Origin: Trichocladium uniseriatum
Taxonomy: Eukaryota; Ascomycota; Sordariomycetes; Sordariales; Chaetomiaceae
Length of the DNA: 64,000 nt
Direction of reading: 5' to 3'
Assembly: GCA_017139535.1 (NCBI GenBank)
Contig: WOUO01000038.1
Coordinates: 185,614 to 249,613, forward strand
Below are positions 1-11,334 of this stretch, piece by piece. How positions within the stretch are numbered: position 1 is the stretch's first letter; each line of letters begins with the position of its first letter. The notes beneath the pieces were generated by a model. It was not told the DNA's origin and searched no databases. It saw nothing but the letters and a program-made list of their open reading frames with translations. Made by a program: the position numbers and the translations under genes.

Positions 1-2
1 CC

Positions 3-1247
3 TCGGGTCGACCCAAGGCGTTGGAATTGGCAGCCAAGCGGAGGGAGCAGGAGGAACGCGACGCGCAGCAAAAGCGGGAGACCAAACTCGAGGCGCAGCG
101 CAAGCGGACCGCGCTGGAGGAGGAGCGCAGGCAAGAGCGACAGAGGGAAGAAGAGCGAAAAGCGGCCCAAGCTAAGAAGGCAGCCATCGAGAAGGCTAAG
201 CAGACCAAGGCGCCTCCGCCTGCCGTCAGGTCGCAGCCAAACGGCCCTCCAGAGTACAGCACTGCCGACAGAGCGCCTGCCAGGCCACCGTCAAGACTAG
301 GCTCGACAATGCATCAAGACGGTCGGCTTGTGAACACGGTCCTGTCGAGTAACGCAAAGGGGCCGTCGAAGCGGCCGCTGCAGCAGGACGCCAACGAGGA
401 GAGCTCCAGGTCTCAGCCACAGCGGGTCCTGGCATCCTACAAGGAGCCGAAGCGCATGCGTATGAGCGAGGAGTTTGACGAAGATCTCGACATGATGGAT
501 AGCCATAATCAGCGGATCAAGGGCCCGCCCGTCCGGCCATCGGCAGGGTTCAAGAGGGTAAGCGGAATGGTGCCGATGAATGGGCTTCAGAATGCTAACT
601 CAGCCGCGCAGGATCTACCAACCAAATCCATGTACGGCAACGGCTACGCCAATGCGCCTCCGGCCAGCGCGAGCAGGGAATTCTACAAGGCAACAGTTAC
701 GGCCCAACACCACGCCCAGGCCAAGGCCGCTCATCCGATGGACATGGCACAAGTGTCCAAGAGTGCTATCCCATTTGCGCAAAACGGCAACCCGGCCTAC
801 AAGACGCCAGCTCGGCCTGCGGGCGGTTCAATGCTCAAGTCGGCCAAGTCGGCCAAAACGGCGAACCGGTCGTCGCCTCGCTTCCAGAACGGCGAGACGA
901 TCGAGCTTCCGGACATTGAGACGGACGAAGACAGCGACGACAGCGACGGCGGCGGCGACAGCGGGCTAAGGCCGGATTGGGCGGCTTCGCCCGCTCTCAA
1001 TGCCGCGCTGATAAGGCAGGAAGGTATAGATCCGATGCAAGTGTTTGGCCCGCCGGCGCCGCTCGTCATGGAGGAGGTGTTCAACAAGACCAAGGACCGG
1101 TGGCACAAGTTCCGGGCGCGTACCAGCAGTGCCAACTGGAGCGGGACAGATCGCCTGACGGAAGAGGAAGTCAGGAGGGACAACGCTGCGAGGGACAAGA
1201 TGATAAGAGAGGGAGGTTGGTCGTATGAGCTTGGTCGAGAGATGTAG
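3..1247 (+). CDS. sli15: INCENP/Sli15-like chromosomal passenger protein, C-terminal part
   Basis: This reading frame is open from the first codon of the window to the stop at 1245-1247, so the gene begins upstream and only about 414 C-terminal residues are present. The visible part starts with a highly charged Glu/Arg/Lys/Gln helix of the kind INCENP uses as a single alpha helix or coiled coil. A disordered Pro/Ser-rich middle follows, and then an IN-box-like block: LPDIETDEDSDDS, then WAASPALNAALIRQEG and DPMQVFG. In the INCENP/Sli15 family that block binds and activates Aurora B/Ipl1 in the chromosomal passenger complex at centromeres and the spindle midzone. The family call rests on the IN-box. 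No intron is seen in this part. Confidence 0.85.
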   Translation, partial: SGRPKALELAAKRREQEERDAQQKRETKLEAQRKRTALEEERRQERQREEERKAAQAKKAAIEKAKQTKAPPPAVRSQPNGPPEYSTADRAPARPPSRLGSTMHQDGRLVNTVLSSNAKGPSKRPLQQDANEESSRSQPQRVLASYKEPKRMRMSEEFDEDLDMMDSHNQRIKGPPVRPSAGFKRVSGMVPMNGLQNANSAAQDLPTKSMYGNGYANAPPASASREFYKATVTAQHHAQAKAAHPMDMAQVSKSAIPFAQNGNPAYKTPARPAGGSMLKSAKSAKTANRSSPRFQNGETIELPDIETDEDSDDSDGGGDSGLRPDWAASPALNAALIRQEGIDPMQVFGPPAPLVMEEVFNKTKDRWHKFRARTSSANWSGTDRLTEEEVRRDNAARDKMIREGGWSYELGREM

Positions 1248-2857
1248 TCATCTTCTTATTGTAGGATAGGGTTTGGCATGGTTATTTGGGTGTTGAGGTT
1301 GTTTGTTTGGTTACTTTTTGGGCGACATGGTTCAGCATATCCTGGTTGGTTGGATGGACGGTGGTTTAGGGAAGGGGACTTTGAAGAATGCAACGGCTGG
1401 GCAGTAATAGAGCAGTGATTTGGTGTTTATTCAATTAATTGACTGGATGTCAGCTTCGGCAACAGTGATGCAGGTCATCCATCGTCCTAGGTGCACCACA
1501 TCGCAGAGGTTCTAAAACGCGTAGTGGTAGTTGCACAAGCATCCCTGTTATCATCATATGTGACCTCGTCTAAGCCCAGTGGGAAGTATCTCGAAGGTCA
1601 CTGCATCTCCCTCACTCCCCTTGGCATCATTTGCAAATACAATCAGATCTGAAGGCCAACCATTGCCTAGACTGTGTTCCGGGAGGGCGCGTGCACGTGG
1701 ATAGGTCCGAAGGCTGAATGTTCCGAGGCCTGGATGGTTCCTGTCGGCTCAGAGAAGGTCTGATGGTGTGGCTGCGGTTTTATGCAGCCCATCTCATCAT
1801 TGATGCAGTCATCACTCATCCCACTGGTCCCGGTTGAATGGAACGAAAATTGATTCACGTGTGCCTCGTCGGATCTCACCGATTCTGAAACAAATAGAAT
1901 AGAGGGCATCGCCTAGGTAGAAGAACCTGGAAAGTGCGGGCATGATTCACCAAAGACGAACATCTGCCCACTGCTGAGGCGTGGGCGTGTCACGCAGCCT
2001 CTTAAACGCCCAGGCAGAAAGTCCCCTGTACGTCATAGTGCTGGGATCCCTGCGATCCCTGAGTTGCCCTTGACAGCTGAATGGCCCCACTTTGTTTCCA
2101 GAAGCTGGCGACCTCTCAGAAACTGTCGAGACTCGATATTCTGATTCTGAGCAACTGCAAACAGCAAAAACGTTGATTGTAACATTCACCGAATCCGGCT
2201 GCCCATTGTTGGCAAATACCGAGTCCATTTCCCCATACGGGAAACCCTGCATTTGTCTCACTTGACAAAGCCGCACCTTTGCTGTGCCTCCCTGGCCACC
2301 AGGCCGCCAGCTGTTGTTCGCCTCTTATTTGTCTGTCTGGGAGGTTCCCATTTGGTAAGCCACTGCACCGCGCTGTTTGAACCAGAAACTGCGCACCTGC
2401 ATCACTCTTTGCGACTAACAATATTTTCAACCTACAGGACTCGACAGACCATCCCTCGATCGCGAGTCGATTTACAGTTCCTTTCACCAAACCGACAAGC
2501 CGAGCGTGAATCGTTCGATCCTTCACTGCCCCGCACCCGCGGCTCGCCCTAGCAAACCTTGTAAACACTGACCGGTTTGTGCCCGATCGCCCAGACCTGC
2601 GACCAGTCGACATATTCCGAAACCACCACTCTTGTCGAGCTTTCCGGCTGCTTCACTCTCTCTCCACGTCTTCTCGCTTCGACATTTTTTTTTTTTTTGC
2701 AGAATATTCAACGGCACCGAACCGCAACACCGACCTCTACACACTTTCCCTCGCTCACTCTTCCCCATCTCGAAATCTCGAACACGACGGGTCCAAGAGC
2801 AACGGGTGATGTGGTGATCCAGTCAGCTACCGCTGTTGACATCTTCGAGAGGTCAAG
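1248..2857. other. Intergenic region and leader of the J-domain gene
   Basis: No protein-like reading frame was found on either strand. The last 300 bases are pyrimidine-rich, with a run of 14 T at 2685-2698, which looks like a fungal 5' leader or core promoter. CCTAGG palindromes lie near 1487 and 1911. Confidence 0.5.
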
Positions 2858-5703
2858 ATGGTCAAGTTGGACTACGAGCGGAATTATTACGCAGATCTCG
2901 AACTGCCCGGGCCCGCAGATGCTGTCGAAGTCAAGAAACAGTTCAAGAAACTTGGTACGTTGCCGGCTACCCATTTGACCCTCGTTCTGCCGCTGACCAC
3001 GACTGCTTGTAGCGCTAAGATGGCATCCCGACCGGAACCCCGGCAAGGAAGATGAGGCCAAGGAAAAGTTCCTGGTCATCCAGGCCGCCCACGAAATCCT
3101 CACCGATCCCGTCACCAAGTCCAAGTTCGATGCCTACCGCCAGCGAACAACAAATCGGTACCCGACGGCTTCGGGAGTGAGAGGGAACCCTTGGCAAAAC
3201 ACAGCATATGATGTGAACCAAAGGTTTGGCGCTCCACCGAGACGCCCGCCGATGCCTCCCCGTCCGGCCGCGCCTACAGAATCAACTAGGTATTGGGACT
3301 GGGCGCCGAAGGCAAAGGGGAAGCCGGAGAATGCGCGTGCCAATAGGGAGGCATGGGACCGGTCGAGGCCACAAGCCAAGCCAGCTCAACCCAGTGCTGC
3401 TGCTGCTGCTGGCTCGGCGAACCGTCCGGGGACGAGGCCTGGCAATCCGCCGGTGCCCCCGGTGCCGCCGCGCACTGCAGCACAGGCGAGACGGCAGGAG
3501 GCAGCATTTGGGACAAGGAAGACCGGATTCGCTCCAACGTCACCGATGGGTGACGAGCCTCCGGTCACGAACCAGCACTACAACAACAGCACCAAAGAGA
3601 GTGTGCCTCAAGAAAGCAGACCGCGTCCGGCATCTGCCTTCGTCGAACCCCTGAGCTCTCAGTTCAGCGAAACCTTTGTGGACAATCGCCAACGGACCCC
3701 GTATGCTGCGAACGTTGGGGAGAGGACTAATCCCTTTGAGCCGCTCAACGTCAACCGGGCTAAGAGCATGAGAGACGGCGGGCGGAGGTTCCAGGGCGAC
3801 GCTGCCGAGGAACCCCCGCAACCCCATCGCCAACGGAGCGCCAGTGTCGGCTCAGAGAACTTTCAAAGGTCTACAAACGAGAATACGACGTATAACGAGC
3901 CCAAACCACAGCCCGCCTTCCAACACCAATCACGAGCGAGCGCCCGATACAGTCCACGCGGCACAGTGCCGAATTCGGCTCCTCCCACGGCCACGTTCCC
4001 GAGTGCCAACGGCTCGAGCTCGTCTGTCAACAGCAGTGCGAACGGTAAGTGTATCCGAGCTGTTGCGTTTTCAGAGTACAGGCTTGCTGACCAATTAATA
4101 TATAGCAACCGTAAACGGTGATGCTTCAAATGAGAAGAACGGCACCAAAGTGTATGAGTCTCCATCTTTTTATACTACCTACCGCAACCTTTGCCGGGCT
4201 CCGTTTCCCGGGTCAAGTTACCAAACACCGCACTCGAACAGTCGTGTTGGTGAGGGGTTTCTTCAAGCACAAAAGTCCCGCTTCTCGGCTTATATGCCCG
4301 AAGAGCGTGTCTCAGCTCCCAGTGGAGAGCGGCCAAGTCCGGGCTCAAATGCCTTTGAGAGGAGTTTGCATGCACAGTTGCAACATCTCCTGAGCGGCGC
4401 AAGAACACAGCCATACCAACCACAGGCGGCATCAGTTCCTAAAATCAGCAAGCACAGTACTAACACCAGTCAACCTGTTAGCTTTTCGGTTCCCCTCGAT
4501 GATGACCCGACGTCTCCGTCGCAACAGGCCCGCTTCACCCGAAACAGCGCTGACAACATCAACACGCGATTCGTCGCCGAGGAGAAGGGCGGTTCGAATT
4601 TCCGGTTCAGCGCAGGAGCGCCGCCGTCTCCAGAAGACGGGTTCATGCGCGCGAAACAGCGTGCTCGTGGACATCAGTCGCCTCTTAGGAACGAGTTTAC
4701 CTCCTCGGCCGAGTCATTTCCTGGCGCGCCTCAGCAGAACGGAACGACCAAGCAGCCGGGAGACTTTGTTGCTGACGAGTGGAAGGAGGCATTTGGACCC
4801 CATGTCTTTGAACCCCCGCAGCCGGGTAGACCGTCAGTGTCGCCCACACGCCCTATCCGCCCGATCAAGAAGCGGCCGGTCCGGATGACTGCCGGTACAG
4901 CAGGGATTGTGGATGACGAGGAGACCAGCGGGGAGGAGAGGCCCAAACAGGCCGCGACACCTGGTGGTATTGACGGAACTAGGAGTCCCAACGCCATGGA
5001 TATTGACCCTCCCCCCCCGGGGCCTCAGATTCCGCCAACTACCGGGCCCCGGAACATCAAAGTCGAGCCGACGAAACCCGAGTGGCGGGCAGGGAACGTC
5101 AACACCGAACCCAAGCTCGGCACTGGGCTAAAGATGCCCGGGCCCGGGCCCGGTTTAAAACCTACCGCGGCCGGATCCGAAGACAGCGAAGAGTTTATGC
5201 GACCCGTCTTCCCCGAGTTCCGCAACGTCGAGCCCTTTGCCCAACCGAAGCCCTCGGGTCTCAACTCCTTTGCCGATCTCAGCACGAACCTGCCCTTCCC
5301 CAGCCGGCCCTCGGCCAAGATCCCCCTCGGCCACGAAAAGCCGAGGCAGCTCGACATCCCCACCCCGCCCACGGCGCCCCGCCCGCCCGCGGGGCTCCTC
5401 GTTCCCGGGACCAAGCTCGGCGCGCCGGCCTGGACGAGCTATGTGCGCGAGTTTGAAACGTACCTGGCGCGGTGGTTCGAGTACAACAAAAAGGTGACAG
5501 ACCACTTTGGGGCGCGGCAAAAGGGGAATGAGAACCGCGGGATGGCGTGGGTGAATGCGCAGGGAGATGCCGGGGTGAGCGAGTACTTGCTGTCGTTGGA
5601 GCAGGACAAGCTTGTGAGGCAGAAGTGGATGGCGGCGTGTGAGGCGCATGAGTTGCATTTTAGGGAGTTTTTGGCGGGGAGGGAGAGGGTTGTCAGGGGG
5701 TAG
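2858..5703 (+). CDS. Large J-domain (DnaJ/HSP40-type) protein
   Basis: Three exons, 2858-2954, 3013-4044 and 4106-5703, give 908 residues; both introns are GT-AG and phases match. Residues about 8-70 form a J domain interrupted by intron 1. The essential HPD tripeptide is at residues 37-39 (LRWHPDRNPG), followed by KEKFLVIQAAHEILTDP. J domains stimulate the ATPase of Hsp70. No Gly/Phe region, zinc-finger region or canonical client-binding domain is visible, so this is a class C type. The middle 700 residues are Pro/Ser/Arg-rich and probably disordered, and a helical tail begins at WTSYVREFETYLARWFEY. The start is the first ATG that opens directly onto the J domain. The specific partner is unknown. 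Confidence 0.85.
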
Positions 5704-7247
5704 TCTGGGAGTGGGAGCGAGGAGGTTTGGAGATGATAGACGAGGGAGGAGGGGGTGTTTGTTTGTATTGGGTGTTGTATTTTGTTTATGTCTGGTTTTT
5801 CGTTTTCGGGATTTTCTCCTTTGCGTCGTCTGGGCACTCATATCCTTTCTTCCTTGATTCCTTCGCCCATCCACCAGCCAGTTGTGTTACTGGCGTATGT
5901 ATTTGATACCCTGCAGATAATCGAGGGATGGGCGGGCAGATGGCGTTTTCCGTGGGTTTGGGATGGTCTGGTTTGGTTTGGTCCTGGTCATGATGATACG
6001 TTCGCCGTCCTGTGCGGCAGGTTTGGCGGAGGGGATGTTTGTCGTTTTTTCCACTCTACATCCAAGTACCTACTACTTATTCTATATCGGGTCTCTCTGC
6101 GTTCTTGTGATGGGTTGTATTACTGGGAATTGGAAGGTATAGATCATGCGTGCCTACGTTGTTACTGGGTATTACCTCAGATTTGGGTTCTTGTAGTCTG
6201 TCCAGTGATGACTGTGTTGCAGGGCTAGTAAGATAGAGTATCAGGTCTTGATGACAGCATTCTTTAACATCAGCCCAACATAGAGAGCTTGGGATAGTAT
6301 GTATATGAGAAGCATGATGTGAGGAACCGGTGCGATATAAGTTGCCGCATGTTTGGGTTGGGTAGAGATGGTTCGTGGCTTGTCTGTTGCTTGTGTCAGG
6401 GACATGACACATGCCAGCGGTTAACCGTGTTGGAAAGCACGGTCAGCCTGCAGTTACCAGGTTCGACTTTCTGACTGTATTTAGTTGAGTGTGTGAAACA
6501 AGATTTATTTTGGCGGTGTTTGAAACGGGAGGCGTGGTTTGGTAAGGTATGTGCAGGAATCGGGGAAGCGGTTTCACAAAGAAAATGACATCCTAAAATC
6601 GGTATTGGAGAAACAACTTGGAAGCAAGGTAAAATCCAATTTCCACTTTAATCTGGTAACTTGTTGAAACCTCCAAACGGAAGAAAGCCTTCGACAGAAA
6701 ATCCATAAATAGAAAGATTCAAAGCCACAAATATCGCCTCTATGTGCATGGCGTCTTGATAACAGATAAGCATCATCCTATCCAGGATCAATACCCCTGT
6801 CATCCCCTGCATCTGCCAATCGGGGTCAGCGACCGGGGTGCTGACTTTGCGACAGCGCTGCCTTGAAGCAGGAATTCGTTTCTCAAGATCCAACTTTTCG
6901 TCCCAGCATCCCCAACTTTTCGCAATTGAGCCCGGAAAGCACCACGAGGTCAGCCCGCAAATCCGGTCTGCGACCTGTCTTTGTGAATGCGACCAGCTCT
7001 TTTGCTTTGCCGGAGATTGCGCACAACGACCAGCAGCTCCCTTGCAAACTTGGCCGAGACGCGGACTACAGCTGCTCCAACACGGTTTCTCCCGTCGCCA
7101 TCGCCGCACAGCCGCACCGCGGGGAACTTCGCCCGTCTTTCACTTTTAGCGACCCTTTTTTATTCCACGGCTACCGCGCAGTCCACTTCGCCGACTGCCC
7201 CCGCCGTCACCTCGACCAACAACCCCTCACCCACCTCAGCCGCAACC
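5704..7247. other. Intergenic region with leader or possible N-terminal extension of NMA111
   Basis: About 1.1 kb after the J-domain gene shows no coding signal on either strand. From 6987 to 7247 the sequence is open in the same frame as NMA111 and begins with ATG; this is treated as a finding because it resembles a mitochondrial presequence. Confidence 0.5.
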
Positions 7248-10200
7248 ATGAACGGAACGAGCCCAACTGCTCGCTCCAAGCGTAAGGAGCCGCCTCATAC
7301 GATTGACGGTCGCCATCCAAAGCACCACCGCCCGAATGGAGAATTGTCCTCGGGCGGCGACAACACTCCGGATGCGCAGGAAGAACTGGAGGGCGAATAC
7401 GAGGAGTACGAGGAGGATCCCAGGTTGACGGCTCTCCTCCCGACGGGCCCAGATACGGCCGAGTGGCAAGCCACCATCCAGAACGTTGTCCGGAATGTGG
7501 TATCAATTCGCTTCTGCCAAACATGCTCTTTCGACACAGACCCAGCCTTGACAAGCGAGGCAACGGGGTTTGTCGTGGACGCCGAGAGAGGGTTAGTCGC
7601 AGGTCCCATATGGTATTTAATTCCAAAGCTAATTGTTATTGTGCAGGTACATCCTGACGAACCGTCACGTCGTCGGGTCTGGCCCGTTCTGGGGCTTCTG
7701 CATCTTCGACAACCATGAGGAGGTCGACGCATATCCCGTTTACCGTGACCCGGTGCACGACTTTGGTATCCTCAAGTTCGATCCCAAGGCCATCAAGTAC
7801 ATGCCCGTAGCGGCGCTGCCTCTGCGGCCCGACCTTGCCAAGGTCGGTATTGAGATCAGAGTGGTTGGTAACGATGCCGGTGAGAAGCTCAGCATTCTCT
7901 CTGGTGTCATCAGCAGATTGGATCGCAACGCGCCAGAATATGGCGACGGATACAGCGACTTCAACACTTGCTACTACCAGGCCAGTGCGGCGGCCAGTGG
8001 AGGCAGTTCTGGCAGTCCCGTCGTCAACATGGACGGGTACGCTGTCGCGCTGCAGGCGGGCGGCAGAGCGGACGGTGCTGCGACCGACTATTTCCTGCCC
8101 CTGGATCGGCCGCTCCGAGCGTTGAAGTGCTTGCAGGAAGGGAAGCCCATCACCAGAGGCGACATCCAGTGCCAGTTCGTTCTTAAGCCGTTCGACGAGT
8201 GCCGAAGGCTCGGTCTCACTTCGGAGTGGGAAGCGCAGACCCGCAAGGCGTTCCCCAAGGAGACCAACATGCTGGTCGCCGAGATTATTCTCCCTGAGGG
8301 CCCGTCACACAACAAGGTCGAGGAGGGCGATGTGTTGATCAAGGTGAATGGCGAGATGCTTACGCAGTTCATCCGGCTGGACGACATTCTCGACTCATCC
8401 GTCGGCCAGACGGTCAAGCTCCTGCTCTTGCGCGGCGGCGAGGAGGTCGAGGTGGAGATTGAGGTCGGCGACCTGCACAAGATCACACCGGACCGGTTCG
8501 TCTCGGTCGCTGGTGGCAGTTTCCACAGTCTCTCGTACCAGCAAGCCCGGCTCTATGGTGTCGCCTGCAAGGGCGTCTACGTGTGCGAGGCGGGTGGCTC
8601 GTGGCGGTTTGATAACGCCGAGAACGGCTGGCTGATCCAGACGGTCGACCACAAGAAGACGCCAGACCTCGAGACGTTCATCGACGTGATGAAGAACATT
8701 CCGGACAAGGCGCGTGTCGTGGTCACATACAAGCACCTACGCGACCTGCACACGCTCAACACAACCATCATCTACGTCGACAGGCATTGGTCCAAGAAGA
8801 TGAAGCTGGCCGTCAGGAACGATGAGACGGGCCTGTGGGACTTTTCCAACCTCGCCGACCCGCTCCCGCAAGTTCCTCCCGTCCCTAGAAAGGCGGCCTT
8901 CATCCAACTGGAGCACACGTCGCACCCGGCTGTCGCGGACCTGGTCCGCAGCTTTGTCCACGTCAGCTGCACCATGCCCGTCAAGCTGGACGGCTTCCCT
9001 AAGAACCGCAAGTGGGGTATGGGTCTCGTCATCGACGCGGACAAGGGTCTCGTGGTGATATCGAGAGCCATTGTCCCGTATGACCTCTGCGACATTAGCA
9101 TCACTATTGCTGATTCCATTGTCGTCGAGGGCAAGGTCGTGTTCCTCCACCCGCTGCAAAACTACGCTATCATTCAGTACGACCCGAAGCTCGTCGACGC
9201 ACCTGTCCTCAGTGCCAAGCTCAGCTCCGAAGAGATCACGCAGGGTGCGTCCACCTACTTTATCGGCTACAACCGCATTGGACGCATCGTCCACGCGGCG
9301 ACCACAGTTACCGAGCTCTTCGCCGTGACAATACCGGCCAACTCGGGGGCTCCCCGGTACCGGGCCGTCAACGTGGATGCCATCACGGTAGACACGAGCC
9401 TGAGCAGCCAGTGCGGCAGCGGTGTGCTCGTTGCCCAAGACGGCACGGTGCAGGCGCTCTGGCTGACGTACCTTGGCGAGCGGAACCCATCCAGCCACCG
9501 AGACGAGGAGTATCACCTCGGTCTTGCCACTCCCACCCTGCTCCCAGTGGTGAAGCAGATCCAGCAGGGCATCGTGCCCAAGCTGAGGATCCTGTCGGTC
9601 GAGTTCCGGGCCATCCAGATGTCGCAGGCGCGGCTCATGGGGGTTTCGGAGGACTGGATCCACCAGGTCTCGCTGGCCAACACGTCGCACCACCAGCTGT
9701 TCATGGTGACGAAGCGCACGTTTGAGCGCAACGAGCAAGAGGGCAGCGGTGTGCTCCTCGAGGGCGACGTTCTCCTCACGCTCAACGGCAAGGTCATCAC
9801 CAAGATCTCGGACCTCGACGTCATGTACGCGCACGACGAGCTCGACGCGGTGATTGTGCGCGACTGCAAGGAGGTGACGCTCAAGCTGCCAACGGTGGCG
9901 GCCGACGACGTCGAGACGGACCGGGCCATCTCGTTCTGCGGCGCCATCCTGCACCGGCCGCACCACGCGGTGCGCCAGCAGATCAGCAAGCTGTTTAGTG
10001 AGGTCTATGTCTCGGCCCGGACCCGCGGTTCACCTGCGTACCAGTACGGCCTCGCGCCGACGAATTTCATCACGCACGTCAACGGCAAGCCCACGCCGGA
10101 TCTCGAGTCGTTCCTTGCGGCCGTGGTCAAGATTCCGGATAATACATGTGAGTTTTCTTCTGTTGCCATTACTTTTAGGTGTGTTTACTAATGGTTGTTA

Positions 10201-10449
10201 GATTTCCGACTGCGCGCCATGACGTTTGATAGCGTGCCGTGGGTTGTGACGATGAAGAAGAACGAGCACTACTTCCCGACAATGGAGGTGGTCAAGGACC
10301 CGAGCGAGGAGTGCGGCTGGCGGCGCGTCACGTACGAAGGCGGCGGCAAGGTCATTCAGGGCGAGGGCGCCGACGGGGTGGTGGCGCCTGCCGGTGAGAG
10401 CACCGACATGGATGTCGATGTTGGGGTGTGTGATTCGACGTCTGCTTGA
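7248..10449 (+). CDS. nma111: HtrA-type serine protease with PDZ domains, NMA111
   Basis: Exons 7248-7591, 7647-10147 and 10202-10449 encode 1030 residues, close to the roughly 1000 usual for fungal Nma111. This family is a double-length HtrA: an active protease plus PDZ unit followed by a degenerate protease plus PDZ unit. The triad in the first unit is H122 (ILTNRHVV), D153 (DPVHDFG) and S236 (GGSSGSPVV). Intron 1 splits the codon just before YILTNRH. The short N-terminus contains basic SKRKEPP, a possible nuclear localisation signal; yeast Nma111 is nuclear and linked to heat-stress survival and apoptosis-like death. The start at 7248 matches the family, but the frame stays open upstream to another ATG at 6987. 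Confidence 0.92.
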
Positions 10450-11334
10450 AGAAATTGGTTCAGGGGTATGTGCCGGCGGGGGACATAATGGGAGGATGAG
10501 TTGGTTGGCCCGGAAGAGGTGGGTGAAAATGGAGAGAATTCGGATTCTCCTTATGACACGACCAGTGTCTTGTTTAAATCGTCTGTACCATTAGTAGTAC
10601 TGTGCATACTACGGAATAGAGGTAGCGCAACGCGAATAGAGATCAAGCTGAATCTCGTCATTGACTTGTGGTGTTGGTTGGCATTGACAAATGGCGGGGG
10701 AGGAGTTGGGGCTAGTGCCGAAACTCACCCCCCTGTGTCCATTTTTAGCTCCGTGCCATTGGGGCCCTGCAATTGGGCGGTTTCACTGGACCGGCAGTGA
10801 GACGCAGCGCCAAGCATCCACTGATTCGATTCCACATTGCACGTCACCTTTGCCCGACACAAGGCCGGCCGACTGACCGCCTCCGCCAACAAACAGACGA
10901 GGAGACACGCGCCCTGGACGTGCTTCGGTCTCTAGTTTCGAAATACAATGGAAAACAACGACTCTTGGCCCTGACGCTTTCTTTATCCACTCTGTTTTAG
11001 TCCTCTTCCATCTTTTACTTGATCGACGAGACAGTGGCATTTTGCAATTGACTGCCCCTCCGACAACCCTTGCAGTTCCTTAGCTGCATCGTGGAATTTT
11101 TGGTGGATCCCGGAACCCCTCCATCTCGACTCGGCGCCCGCAAGGTTCCTCGGAGACTCGAAGACGCGAATACTCGAGATTCAGCCAGAACTCGCCTGAC
11201 CGGCGCATTGCTGAGACAAGGGACGAAAAGACTTGATGGCAGCACCTGTATAGTCAATTAGCCGCGCATTGCATTGCCCACGTCCATCTTAGTTCGGTTC
11301 GGCAGGGTGAGACGAGCAGCGAGCACCGGCAGCC
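10450..11334. other. Intergenic region between NMA111 and AVL9
   Basis: NMA111 3' sequence followed by the AVL9 promoter and leader. All frames are short and protein-unlike. No repeat or structured element was noticed. Confidence 0.5.

Noticed and set aside
8737..9966. 409-codon - strand frame
   Set aside because: Antisense shadow of the NMA111 exon, with no domain of its own.
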